From Mesorhizobium sp. (GTDB lineage: Bacteria > Pseudomonadota > Alphaproteobacteria > Rhizobiales > Rhizobiaceae), in NCBI RefSeq assembly GCF_023954305.1, contig NZ_JAMLIG010000004.1, positions 186,001-250,000 on the forward strand: 64,000 nucleotides of DNA, written 5' to 3'. The notes beneath the pieces are model-generated. The model worked only from the letters and a program-made list of their open reading frames with translations. It searched no databases and had not been told where the DNA came from. The translations under genes were made by a program, and so were the position numbers. Positions 52,406 through 61,164 of this stretch are shown here, one piece after another. The first letter of the stretch is position 1. Each line of letters starts with the position of its first letter.

Positions 52406-52651
52406 ATGCGCAGTTGGTCGATCAGCGAAGCGAGAGCGCGTATCTCGGAGGTCTTCGACGCGGCGTTGACGGATGGCCCTCAACGGATCGAGCGGCGCGA
52501 CCAGGACGCGGTCGTGGTCATACCGGAAGCAATTTGGGATACGATCGTGGCCAATTACTCCGACATTGCCGACCTGGTTCTGAGTGCGCCGCTGGAGGGC
52601 GGCGATGTGCCGCCGCGACGGCCAGCGCGCGTGCTGGCGCTCGACGATTGA
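52406..52651 (+). CDS. Phd/YefM-type antitoxin
   Basis: This 81-residue antitoxin has an N-terminal Phd/YefM DNA-binding fold (MRSWSISEARARISEVFDAA, ITRRDQDAVVVIPEAIWD-type strand) and a disordered acidic/proline tail expected to neutralise the toxin. AAGGAG lies nine bases before the ATG inside a palindromic operator. The stop overlaps the PIN toxin start by one base (TGATG), the usual coupling in these pairs. Confidence 0.87.
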   Translation: MRSWSISEARARISEVFDAALTDGPQRIERRDQDAVVVIPEAIWDTIVANYSDIADLVLSAPLEGGDVPPRRPARVLALDD

Positions 52652-53097
52652 TGTTTGTCCTCGATGCGGATGTCCTGTCGCTGACCAGCCCGCTGTCGAG
52701 GATCGACGAAGCGATCGCTCGCCCTTGGCGCGAGTGGGTGCGGCGCAATCGTGAAGGAATCCACTTCTCCGCAATCACGATCATGGAGATCAGATACGGC
52801 CTGGAAAACCTCATTGCGAAAGGTACGACCGAACGGTCGAAAGCCCTTCGTGGTTGGCTACTGGCTGCTGAAACTGTGCATGCGCGTCGGATTCTGCCGG
52901 TCGATACCCGCATCGCCCACAAAGCGGGAGAGCTTCTCCATCACGCCGCGATGAATGGAGGGAAGCCGAGCTCGGAGGACGCGCTGATTGCGGCTACCGC
53001 AGTTTGTTCAGGTTACAGGCTCGTGTCGCGCAACGGCAAGCATATGAAGCTGTTCGGAATCGACTGGATCGATCCGCTCGTCGACCTTCCGCGGTAA
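52651..53097 (+). CDS. PIN-domain (VapC-type) toxin
   Basis: This 148-residue PIN-domain ribonuclease has MFVLDADVLS with the first catalytic Asp (D5), TIMEIRYGLENL with the conserved Glu, SSEDALIAATAVCSGYRLVS with the second acidic residue and SRNGKHMK near the end. VapC toxins cut tRNA or rRNA when freed from the antitoxin. Pairing of a PIN toxin with a Phd/YefM-type antitoxin is known but less usual than VapB. It is an isolated module between gcv and tad genes, with no other transfer marks. Confidence 0.9.
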   Translation: MFVLDADVLSLTSPLSRIDEAIARPWREWVRRNREGIHFSAITIMEIRYGLENLIAKGTTERSKALRGWLLAAETVHARRILPVDTRIAHKAGELLHHAAMNGGKPSSEDALIAATAVCSGYRLVSRNGKHMKLFGIDWIDPLVDLPR

Positions 53098-53106
53098 TGG
53101 GGGCTC

Positions 53107-53577
53107 TCACCCCTTCGCCAGCAGATTCAGGTTCGCCTCGACGACGATGTCGCCCGGCAAGGCCGCCTGGGCCTCGGTCAGCAGCCTGCGGGCGGCCTTC
53201 TTGTCGCCGCGCAGAAGCTTCGAATAGCCCATGTTGTTGACGATGCGTGGCTGGCGGCCGGCGACCTTGATCAGCTGGTCGTAGGCACGGTCGGCGAAAT
53301 CGAAACGGCCGAGCTGGTCGTAGGAAGCTGCGAGTCCCATCCAGGCCTCGGCATTGTCGGCGCGAAGCTCCACCGCCTTGCGAAAGTGCTTTTCGGCGAG
53401 ACCGTAGTTCGCCTGGCGGAACTGCGCCTTGCCGGCCTCGAGGTCGGTGGCGCTGATGTCCTTCGCCATCGGTGCAATCGCCGTCGTCTCGGTCGTATCG
53501 ATGGCCGCTGACTGGCAGCCCGACACGATCATTCCGGCGCCCAGCACGGCGAGCGCGCCCCATTTCCTGCCAATCAT
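53107..53577 (-). CDS. TadD-like TPR lipoprotein
   Basis: This 156-residue lipoprotein (lipobox IVSGC near residue 21) has two to three TPR units (AQFRQANYGLAEKHFRKAVE, AWMGLAASYDQLGRFDFADR, NMGYSKLLRGDKKAARRLLT). It matches TadD, the assembly factor of Tad/Flp pili. It is the last gene of the minus-strand tad set, 132 bases after tadC, and could be separately promoted. Confidence 0.85.
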   Translation of the reverse strand: MIGRKWGALAVLGAGMIVSGCQSAAIDTTETTAIAPMAKDISATDLEAGKAQFRQANYGLAEKHFRKAVELRADNAEAWMGLAASYDQLGRFDFADRAYDQLIKVAGRQPRIVNNMGYSKLLRGDKKAARRLLTEAQAALPGDIVVEANLNLLAKG

Positions 53578-53709
53578 GGCTGCCCCTGCCCCATGCGGCC
53601 TTTGATCCGGCCTGTCCGAGATCGAAGACTACAGACGGCGGATTAAGACTCGGTCAGGAAACGTCGTCAGCGAAGTCAGACTGGAACCGCTAAGATTTGA
53701 ACGATCGCC

Positions 53710-54675
53710 TCACTGCCCCGTCGAGATCTTCACGATAATCGGGATGATGGCGATCATCATCACCACGGGCAGGATGCAAACGGTGACCGGCACCGACATC
53801 TTGGCGGGCAGCGCGTGGGCCTTTTCTTCGGCATAGGACATGCGCTTGTGGCGCATCTCGTCGGAGAAGACGCGCAGCGCTCCCGACAGGCTGGTGCCGA
53901 GTTCCTTCGACTGCTGCAAAAGCGTCGCGAAGGAGCGCACCTCGTCGAGCGAAAGACGGTCGCCCAGCGACTTCAGCGCATCGTCGAGACTGCGTCCCGC
54001 GCGCAGCTCGATCGACACGAGCCTTAGGTTCTCGGACAGCGATGGATAGGTCGGCCCGAGCTCCCTCGAAACACGCTCGATGCCCGCTTCCATGCTCATG
54101 CCGGCATCGGAGCAGACGATCATCAGATCCATGAAGTCGGGAAAGCCGTTGCGGTATTCCGTCATCTTCGTCCGGATCTTCTGCGACAACACGAAGCCCG
54201 GCACGAAATAGGCAAGACCACCCGTTCCGATGACGAACACCCATCGATTGAGAGCGGAGGAAGCCTCGCCATACGCAATGCTCAGAATCAGCGCCGCCAC
54301 CGCGAAGACGGCGAACGCGGCGAAGCGGATCAGGAAGAACCAGCCGACGGCCCGCGGTTCCATGTATCCGGCCTGGATCAGCTTCAGCCGCAATCTGGCG
54401 ACGTTTTCAGGGTCGCTCTTGGCGTAGAACTCGTGGGCGGTCTTCAGCGCCTTATCGCGCACCGCCTCGCGGTTGCGCTGCGCTGCCGTCGACGGCTTCT
54501 CCTCCTCGACGAGGCCGGAATCGACCTTCAGCCTGCGCTTGATCTCACCGCGCGCGGAGCGCTCGGCAAACAGCGGCCAGAGCGCCGCCATCCCGCCGCC
54601 CGCGAGAAGGAGCGCCAGGGCAAGGGTCGCAAGCGGGGACATGGAGATGCCGAGCATGGATCCGATTCCGTCCAC
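53710..54675 (-). CDS. tadC: TadC, type II secretion F-family membrane protein
   Basis: This 321-residue inner-membrane platform protein of the Tad pilus has an N-terminal membrane helix, a cytosolic T2SF domain (about 175-300) with FPDFMDLMIVCSDAGMSMEA and RSFATLLQQSKELGTSLSGA, and terminal hydrophobic helices. The GTG at 54675 is one base after the tadB stop; an ATG six codons later is an alternative. It works with TadB around the CpaF ATPase. Confidence 0.93.
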   Translation of the reverse strand: MDGIGSMLGISMSPLATLALALLLAGGGMAALWPLFAERSARGEIKRRLKVDSGLVEEEKPSTAAQRNREAVRDKALKTAHEFYAKSDPENVARLRLKLIQAGYMEPRAVGWFFLIRFAAFAVFAVAALILSIAYGEASSALNRWVFVIGTGGLAYFVPGFVLSQKIRTKMTEYRNGFPDFMDLMIVCSDAGMSMEAGIERVSRELGPTYPSLSENLRLVSIELRAGRSLDDALKSLGDRLSLDEVRSFATLLQQSKELGTSLSGALRVFSDEMRHKRMSYAEEKAHALPAKMSVPVTVCILPVVMMIAIIPIIVKISTGQ

Positions 54676-54676
54676 G

Positions 54677-55630
54677 TCAGAACCTGAAATTCGACATCTT
54701 GAACATGATCGCGTTGCCGAGGATCAGCCAGAAGATCGTGCCCGACAGCAGATACCAGGTCAGCGGTTCGTCCATGACGCTGCCGTACATTTCCGGCATC
54801 ATCACCTGCATCGCACAGGCGAGCAGGATCGGCACGGCGGTGAGGATGTAGGCCGACATACGGCCCTCGGTCGAGATCGACCGGACCTTTCGGCGCAGCT
54901 TTCCGCGCTCGCGGATCACCTGCGACAAGCCGTCGAGGATCTCGCGCAAATTGCCGCCCGACGCGGTCTGGATCGACACGGCGGTGACGAAGAGCGGCAG
55001 GTCCTCATGGCCAACCCGGGCGAACATGTTCTGTAGCGCCGTCACCAGATCCGAGCCGTAGGTGACCTCGTCGGCGACCATGCCGAACTCGGTGCCGATG
55101 GGGTCAGCCATTTCCCGGGCCACCATCGAAATCGCAACGGGCACCGGATGGCCGGCCTTCAGGCTGCGGGTGATGAGTTCCAGCGCCTCGGGCAGCTGGA
55201 TGCCGAACATCTTGTGCCGGCGCGAGCGGAAGAGGCGCAGCGCCATGACCGGGAAGGCAAGAGCCGCGACCGCGGATACGCCGAGGCCGGCGATCAGCGG
55301 CAGGCCGAACCAGACCGCGACGATGCCGGCGGCGAAGGCCGCCCCCGAGGAATAGGCGAGGAAGCGCGGCAAGGGCGTCGCGATGCCGGACTGGGTGCGC
55401 AGCGCGCGCAGCCCGTCGAGCGAGAAGACGGCGCCGTCGTCCACGCCGCGTTCCTTGCGCAGCTGGATCAGCACTTGCTCCTGGGTGAGCTTTTGGTCCT
55501 GCAGCCTGACGCGGCGGTTGATCGCGTTGCGCCGATCGGCCCGCCTGGCATGCAGGAGGTAGACGGCTTCAGCGACCATGATCGCGGACAACGCCACTCC
55601 TGCGTAGACGGCGAGCAGCGGCGAGAACAT
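54677..55630 (-). CDS. tadB: TadB, type II secretion F-family membrane protein
   Basis: This 317-residue paralogue of TadC has N-terminal membrane helices (MFSPLLAVYAGVALSAIMVA), a T2SF domain with FGIQLPEALELITRSLKAGH and SIQTASGGNLREILDGLSQV, and C-terminal helices ending MFKMSNFRF. The ATG overlaps the cpaF stop by one base (TGATG). The longer open frame upstream is only the shifted reading of cpaF. Confidence 0.94.
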   Translation of the reverse strand: MFSPLLAVYAGVALSAIMVAEAVYLLHARRADRRNAINRRVRLQDQKLTQEQVLIQLRKERGVDDGAVFSLDGLRALRTQSGIATPLPRFLAYSSGAAFAAGIVAVWFGLPLIAGLGVSAVAALAFPVMALRLFRSRRHKMFGIQLPEALELITRSLKAGHPVPVAISMVAREMADPIGTEFGMVADEVTYGSDLVTALQNMFARVGHEDLPLFVTAVSIQTASGGNLREILDGLSQVIRERGKLRRKVRSISTEGRMSAYILTAVPILLACAMQVMMPEMYGSVMDEPLTWYLLSGTIFWLILGNAIMFKMSNFRF

Positions 55631-57063
55631 CAGTCCTGCCTTCCGGGCTCGAAATACCGGCCCGGGAACTCGATTCCCATCGCCTTCAGGTCCTCGAGGA
55701 AGCGCGGCCGGATACCCGTCGCCTCGTAATGGCCCAGGATCTTGCCGTCGCCGTCCATTCCGGTCCGCACGAAGCGGAAGATCTCCTGCATCTGGATGAC
55801 GTCTCCCTCCATGCCGGTTACCTCGGCGACGCTCGTCACCTTGCGCTTGCCGTCTGACAGCCGCGTCAGCTGGACGATCACGTCGAGCGCCGAGGCGATC
55901 TGGCTGCGGATGGACTGTACCGTCATTGGCATGCCGGTCATGCCGAGCATCTGTTCGAGGCGCGACAGCGCGTCGCGGGGCGTGTTGGCGTGGATCGTCG
56001 CCATCGAGCCTTCGTGGCCGGTGTTCATCGCCTGCAGCATGTCGAACGCCTCCTCGCCGCGGCACTCGCCAAGGATGACGCGGTCAGGGCGCATGCGCAG
56101 CGCGTTCTTGACGAGATCGCGCTGCTTCAGTTCGCCATGACCTTCGATGTTGGCCGGCCGCGTCTCCATGCGTGCGACATGCGGCTGCTGCAGCTGGAGC
56201 TCGGCGGCGTCCTCGATAGTGATCAGCCGCTCGTCCTCGGGGATGAAGGCCGACAGCGCGTTGAGCATGGTCGTCTTGCCTGTGCCGGTGCCGCCGGAGA
56301 TGATCGTCGTCTTGCGGGCATGGACCGCCGCCGCCAACACCTCGGCCATATTCTGCGTCAGCGCGCCGAACTCGACCAGCTTGTGCAGGCCGAGCTTGTT
56401 CTTGGAGAATTTGCGGATCGAGACCAGCGGGCCGTCGACGCCGACCGGGCGGATCGCGGCGTTGAAGCGCGAGCCGTCGAGCATGCGCGCGTCGACCATC
56501 GGCTGGGATTCGTCGACGCGGCGGCCGACCGCGGCGACGATCTTGTTGATGATGCGCAACAGATGCGCCTCGTCCTTGAACGGCACGTGGACCTGCGTCA
56601 GCTTGCCCTTGCGCTCGACGAAGCAGTTCTGATGCCCGTTGATCAGGATGTCGTTGATGTCCGGATCCTTGAGCAGCGGCTCCAGCGGACCGAGACCCAC
56701 CATCTCGTCGACGATGTCGTCGACCAGCGCCTCTAGTTCGGCGACATTGATGGCGAGACGCTCCTCGCGCGTTTTCTGCGAGACGAACTCGTGCACCTGC
56801 CGGCGCATCTCGTCCCTGGGCAGCCGCTCCAGCGCGACGAGATTGATCTCCTCGATGAGCATGCGGTGAATGCGCACGCGCGCATCCGCCACGCGGTTCG
56901 AGGTGGCCGCCTTCGCCGGATCGCCGGCCGGCTGCGGCGCGGGCTTGGGGTGCGGCTTGCGCGTTGTCGGGATGATGACCGCCACGTGGGGTTCCGACGC
57001 AGGTTGCGCCGGCCGGGCGTCCTGCGGCGGACGGTTCTTGAGGGCGGAGAAGCGGCTGTTCAT
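55630..57063 (-). CDS. cpaF: Tad pilus secretion ATPase (TadA/CpaF)
   Basis: This 477-residue hexameric VirB11/T2SE ATPase drives pilin assembly and retraction. Walker A is IISGGTGTGKTTMLNALSAF, the Asp/Walker-B region is LIG-type ILGECRGEEAFDMLQAMNTG, and the His box is MATIHANTPRDALSRLEQML. A proline-rich N-terminal leader (residues 1-50) is typical. It overlaps cpaE by four bases and tadB by one. Confidence 0.96.
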   Translation of the reverse strand: MNSRFSALKNRPPQDARPAQPASEPHVAVIIPTTRKPHPKPAPQPAGDPAKAATSNRVADARVRIHRMLIEEINLVALERLPRDEMRRQVHEFVSQKTREERLAINVAELEALVDDIVDEMVGLGPLEPLLKDPDINDILINGHQNCFVERKGKLTQVHVPFKDEAHLLRIINKIVAAVGRRVDESQPMVDARMLDGSRFNAAIRPVGVDGPLVSIRKFSKNKLGLHKLVEFGALTQNMAEVLAAAVHARKTTIISGGTGTGKTTMLNALSAFIPEDERLITIEDAAELQLQQPHVARMETRPANIEGHGELKQRDLVKNALRMRPDRVILGECRGEEAFDMLQAMNTGHEGSMATIHANTPRDALSRLEQMLGMTGMPMTVQSIRSQIASALDVIVQLTRLSDGKRKVTSVAEVTGMEGDVIQMQEIFRFVRTGMDGDGKILGHYEATGIRPRFLEDLKAMGIEFPGRYFEPGRQD

Positions 57064-58271
57064 CCAGCCCTCCTGATCAGCCGGATGCCGCGGCCGAACA
57101 GCGATGACTGCTTCTTGGCGGTGGCCGCAGCCTCTTCCGGCAGGATGATGCGGCGCAGATCGGCGATGACGTTCGCCTCAGCGTCGATCGCGTGCAGCGG
57201 CACACCGCGGTCCACAGCTTCGCGGACGAGCTTGTAGTTGTTCGAGATGCCGCCGACGAAATGCTCGCCGAGGATCGCCTCGACGTCGGCCTGGCGGATG
57301 CCTGTCTCGAACTTCTTCTGTTCGTAGCGGTTGACGATGACACGGGGCTTCACCTCCCGTCCGGCCGTTTCGTAGATCGCCTGGATCAGGCGCTGGGTGT
57401 GTCGCAGGCACGGGACGGTCATCTCGGCGACGATGTAGAGTTTGTTGGAACCGAGCAGCACCGTCTCGGTCCACGGAAACCAGGTGCGCGGCATGTCTAT
57501 GACGACATTGTCGAAATAGGCGGAGACCAGGTCGAGCACGCGCACGACGACATCGGTGTTGAACGAGCGCATCTCCGACGGATGTGTCGGGGCGGCGAGC
57601 ACGCACAGCCCGCTCTCGTGCTTGGACAGCATCAGGTCCAGCAACTGCCGGTCGAGACGTTCGGGGTTGTTCTCGATCTCGGTGATGTCGAACAGCGGTT
57701 CCAGGTCGAGATATTCCGCGCAGGCGCCCTGCTGGAAATTGAGATCGACGACGCAGGTCGAGGCCGCGCGCGTGGCGGAATTGTGTAGCTGGAACGCCGT
57801 CTGGAGCGCCAGCGTCGTCGTCCCCACGCCGCCGGCGGCCGGCATGAAGGTGTAGATTTCGGATTCGCTGCGATCCTCCCTCCCTGGCCCCTGGAGGGCA
57901 CGGATGCAGGAGCGGACCAAGTCGGCGGTCGTCACCGGTTTTACTAGAAAATCCGAAACCTGCAGCTGGACCAGCATGCGAACGGCTGCGGCGCTGAACT
58001 CCTGCGTCACCACGACGACCGGTGCCCTGCCCTCGAGCCGGCGCATCACCCTTTGCAGCGACTCGATCTCGAGGAGACGCGCCACATCCATGTCGATGAT
58101 GACCGCGCCGCACTCGGAATCCTGGACTTCACCACGCAGGTCGGCAACGTTGCGCTCCACCACCAGAAGCTCGATCTTCTCCGATGAGGCGAAAGCGGTA
58201 CGCGTTTCCTTCACGAAGTCCCGGTCGGTCGAGACGAGGAGGATACGACGGTTCTTCGGCTGGCTCACCAT
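57060..58271 (-). CDS. cpaE: CpaE-like pilus localisation ATPase
   Basis: This 403-residue protein has a receiver-like N-terminal domain without all acidic residues (RRILLVSTDRDFVKETRTAF) and a MinD/ParA-type ATPase domain (IYTFMPAAGGVGTTTLALQT, a deviant Walker A with GGVGTTT lacking the usual terminal Lys). It positions the Tad machinery at the cell pole. The ATG at 58271 has GGAGAAGG before it; the upstream frame is not conserved. Confidence 0.92.
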   Translation of the reverse strand: MVSQPKNRRILLVSTDRDFVKETRTAFASSEKIELLVVERNVADLRGEVQDSECGAVIIDMDVARLLEIESLQRVMRRLEGRAPVVVVTQEFSAAAVRMLVQLQVSDFLVKPVTTADLVRSCIRALQGPGREDRSESEIYTFMPAAGGVGTTTLALQTAFQLHNSATRAASTCVVDLNFQQGACAEYLDLEPLFDITEIENNPERLDRQLLDLMLSKHESGLCVLAAPTHPSEMRSFNTDVVVRVLDLVSAYFDNVVIDMPRTWFPWTETVLLGSNKLYIVAEMTVPCLRHTQRLIQAIYETAGREVKPRVIVNRYEQKKFETGIRQADVEAILGEHFVGGISNNYKLVREAVDRGVPLHAIDAEANVIADLRRIILPEEAAATAKKQSSLFGRGIRLIRRAG

Positions 58272-58284
58272 CCTTCTCCCCGTG

Positions 58285-58554
58285 TCAATTGTCGCTGCCG
58301 TCTTTTGCGGCCGGTTTTTCCGGCGCGGCGGATGCGGACGCGGACGCGCGCGTGGCCGGGACCCTGAGGTCGGTGTCCTCGACGCCCGGTTGCCAAGGGT
58401 CGACAATCTGCATCACGGTGTTGGCCGCGATCGCGTTGCCGGCGCCGGAGGTGACACCTTCCTGGCGGCCGACGCCGTCGCCCACGCAGCCCGCGAGCGT
58501 CAGCGCCGCGCCGAAAAGCAAGACCAGACGGGTTCGCATCCTGCTCGTCCTCAT
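58285..58554 (-). CDS. Small lipoprotein of the tad locus
   Basis: This 89-residue lipoprotein has lipobox LTLAGC near residue 23, then a motif GNAIAANTVMQIVDPWQPGV and a Ser/Ala/Lys tail. It occupies the position where CpaD (about 230 residues) is usually found but shows no CpaD-like length or sequence. It may replace CpaD's role with the CpaC secretin or be an accessory. It overlaps cpaC by four bases (ATGA). Confidence 0.78.
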   Translation of the reverse strand: MRTSRMRTRLVLLFGAALTLAGCVGDGVGRQEGVTSGAGNAIAANTVMQIVDPWQPGVEDTDLRVPATRASASASAAPEKPAAKDGSDN

Positions 58555-59972
58555 TGCAGATCGAGGAAATGGCCGACGGTCGCCGTGCGGCCCCCGTTCA
58601 GTGCGACCGAAGCGCGATCGCCGGCGAGCCTCACCTCTTCCTGATTGGCCAGGAAATAGTCCGCATCGCTGGCGGGCGCCGTCTGGTCGGCGGGGGTCGC
58701 AACCTTCTTGGTCGGATCGATCGGCTTGACCAGATAGGGCGTGACGATGATGACGAGATCGGTCTCGCGGCGCTGATAGGCCTTAGACGAAAACAGCGCG
58801 CCGAGAACGGGCAGACGGCTGAGACCCGGTATGCCCTGCGTCGTCGCGTCGTTCTGGCTCTGCAGCAGTCCGGCGATCATGAAGCTCTGACCGCTCTTCA
58901 AGTCGACCGACGTCTTGGCCCTGCGCACGACGAAGCCTGGGATCGCGATGTCGCCGATCTTGTAGGAGGAAGAATTGTCGACGGAAGAGACTTCCGGCTC
59001 GATGTCGAGGCTGATTAACCCGTCGGTCAGAACGTTCGGCGTGAAATCCAGGCCGACGCCGAACTTCTTGTACTCGACGGTGATCTTGTCGCCGTCCTGG
59101 GAAACCGGGATCGGAAACTCCCCGCCGGCCAGGAAGCTCGCCTTTTGGCCCGACCGCGCGATCAGGTTCGGCTCGGCCAGTCGGCGGGCGACGCCGCGGT
59201 CCTCCAGCGCCTTGATCGCAACGTCGATCGACCATCCGCCCGTGACGATGCCGCCTATGATTTCGGCCGCAGGCAGGTTGCCCGACGCGCTCGGATTGGA
59301 ATTGAACTCGAAACCGCCGCCGGGGCCCATATAGCTCGCATTGATCTGCGTGCCGAGTTCCCTGCCGACCTGGCGGTTGATTTCGACGAAGCGGACATTG
59401 AGCTGGACCTGCTGCGAAGACGAGATCTTGACGGAATCGATTACCTCCTCCTCGCCCGAATAGCGGTCGGCGATCTTCTTGGCCTTGTCGGCTGCGACGG
59501 CGTCTTCGGCTGAACCCGAGAGCACGATCCGCCCATTCGCCGAGCCGACCTTGATGTTCGAGCCCGGCACGGCGTCACGGATCGTACCCGCCAGCCCCTT
59601 GGTGTCGAGCGTGACCTCGATGTCGACCGTACCCACAAGCTGCTTGCGTTCGTCGAAGAGGGCGATGCCGGTGGTGCCCAGTTCGTTGCCAAGCACGTAG
59701 AACGAGCGGTCGGTGAGCGGCGTAACATTGGCGATCGACGGATCGCCAATAACAATCTCATAGAAGGGAGCGTTGGTCTTGACCGTCTGCGGCTTGCCTT
59801 TCGCCACTTTGACGCTGGAGTTGCGCTCGGCGGAGATCTGGATCGCTTGCGCCGATGCCGGCTGCGACAGGGCCGGCAGCGCGGCGATCAGCGCCGCGGC
59901 GAGGCCAGCCGCGATTCGCCGCATCACCCGCAGGCGCTCCGCGCCCGCATTTCTCCCGTCAACCCCGTCCAT
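58551..59972 (-). CDS. cpaC: Tad pilus outer-membrane secretin CpaC (RcpA)
   Basis: This 473-residue secretin subunit has a signal peptide ending ASA-QA and an N-terminal pilus_BON domain (PFYEIVIGDPSIANVTPLTD). A second BON/STN-like segment (NIKVGSANGRIVLSGSAEDA) and the secretin domain (about 210-420; ARSGQKASFLAGGEFPIPVS, LPVLGALFSSKAYQRRETDL) follow. It forms the pilus exit pore. An in-frame ATG 16 codons downstream would give a shorter, cleaner signal peptide. Confidence 0.95.
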   Translation of the reverse strand: MDGVDGRNAGAERLRVMRRIAAGLAAALIAALPALSQPASAQAIQISAERNSSVKVAKGKPQTVKTNAPFYEIVIGDPSIANVTPLTDRSFYVLGNELGTTGIALFDERKQLVGTVDIEVTLDTKGLAGTIRDAVPGSNIKVGSANGRIVLSGSAEDAVAADKAKKIADRYSGEEEVIDSVKISSSQQVQLNVRFVEINRQVGRELGTQINASYMGPGGGFEFNSNPSASGNLPAAEIIGGIVTGGWSIDVAIKALEDRGVARRLAEPNLIARSGQKASFLAGGEFPIPVSQDGDKITVEYKKFGVGLDFTPNVLTDGLISLDIEPEVSSVDNSSSYKIGDIAIPGFVVRRAKTSVDLKSGQSFMIAGLLQSQNDATTQGIPGLSRLPVLGALFSSKAYQRRETDLVIIVTPYLVKPIDPTKKVATPADQTAPASDADYFLANQEEVRLAGDRASVALNGGRTATVGHFLDLQ

Positions 59973-60003
59973 CGCCCCTGCCCCTGCCCGAGAATTCGCC
60001 GTC

Positions 60004-60927
60004 CTAGTTCTCCTGTGACGGCACCACGTAGGATTGCGGCTCCCCCTGGCCCCGCGTCACCATGATTTTTCGTGTTGCCGGCTTCTCCGGCGCAGCGAAC
60101 ACATCGGTCACGCTCGTCGCCGCGGCGCTGACCACATTGGCGACCGAACCGCCGAAGGAGGAAATGGTTGTGAGCCCTTCCGCCGCGGTTCCGCCTTCGC
60201 TCGATGCGCGCAGCGACAGCGACAGCGTGCCGATGTTGCGGGCGAGCGCGATCTTCTGAGCGCCTTCGGCATCGACTTCGACCGTCACCGACGAGGTGAC
60301 CTGGGGCGCTGCCTGGCGTTCGTCCGCGCCTTGTCCGACCGAAACCACCTTGACGTTGTCCAGCACGATCTCGGAGGTCAGCGTCGAACCGGTCGCTCCT
60401 TGCGCGTTCTTCTCGACTTCGGCGATTTTGCCGGCGTCGCGGGTCAGAACCACGTCGACGCGGTCGCCAGGCGTGATGAAGCCGGCCACGCCGGCGATCT
60501 CGTCGGTTTTGATGGTGACCGCCCGCATACCGGGCGACAGCAGATTTGACAGGCTGGCCCGGCCATTGGCGCCCGAGAGCTTCGCCAGCAGAATCGGCTC
60601 GTTCGGTTCCATCGGCGAGAGGACGACGCGGCCGCCATCGGCGAGCAGCTCGTCGATCCTGGCGAAGGCGCCCTGCGGCAGCGCATCCTGCGGCCAGGGA
60701 ATCTCGGCGAGCTGGGCCGCTTCCAGCGCCATGCCGTAGCGCAGCGCCTCCTTGGCGACGACGATGGACTTGAATTCGACCTTTGGCGCCGCAGGGACGG
60801 CTACTTCCGCCGACAGCCGCTCGACGCGCGCATTCGCGGAACTCCTGATCCAGTAGTCCGCCGCGAATATCGATACCGCGCCGATGACCGCCGCGATCCC
60901 GATCATCGGAATGATCTTGCCTTTCAC
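60004..60927 (-). CDS. cpaB: Tad pilus assembly protein CpaB (RcpC)
   Basis: This 307-residue protein has a single N-terminal membrane helix (IIPMIGIAAVIGAVSIFAAD), a SAF domain (VVAKEALRYGMALEAAQLAE) and an RcpC-type domain (LLSPGMRAVTIKTDEIAGVA, ITPGDRVDVVLTRDAG). It acts in the periplasm with the secretin. I chose the GTG at 60927, which has GGAG six bases upstream, over the longer ATG frame that adds 43 non-membrane residues. It is the first gene of the minus-strand tad set; prepilin and cpaA genes are not in the window. Confidence 0.92.
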   Translation of the reverse strand: MKGKIIPMIGIAAVIGAVSIFAADYWIRSSANARVERLSAEVAVPAAPKVEFKSIVVAKEALRYGMALEAAQLAEIPWPQDALPQGAFARIDELLADGGRVVLSPMEPNEPILLAKLSGANGRASLSNLLSPGMRAVTIKTDEIAGVAGFITPGDRVDVVLTRDAGKIAEVEKNAQGATGSTLTSEIVLDNVKVVSVGQGADERQAAPQVTSSVTVEVDAEGAQKIALARNIGTLSLSLRASSEGGTAAEGLTTISSFGGSVANVVSAAATSVTDVFAAPEKPATRKIMVTRGQGEPQSYVVPSQEN

Positions 60928-61164
60928 TGCCTGCTCCAAGCCCCGGCGGCGACCCGCTCTTTGGACGAACGCTAGAGGAGAGTTCTCAACAAAGTTCGTG
61001 TGCGTTGTTTCAAATGCCGGGAATTCGCCGCTATTGGTTATGAAACGGTTTCGCAACGGCTACGCGATAACCTGCGGCGAGCCTACGAACGGAACACGAA
61101 CGCAGTCGCGCGGTCGCGTCGTTCGTGTCATTCTCCCGCTGATTCGCATGTCTGCCAGGACCTC

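Noticed and set aside
52406..53097. Toxin-antitoxin pair as part of a larger defence island
   Set aside because: Both neighbours are housekeeping or pilus genes; no nuclease, methylase or other defence gene is adjacent.
60928..61164. CtrA or other regulator site at the tad-parE gap
   Set aside because: I found no TTAA-N7-TTAA or other convincing box in this 237-base gap.
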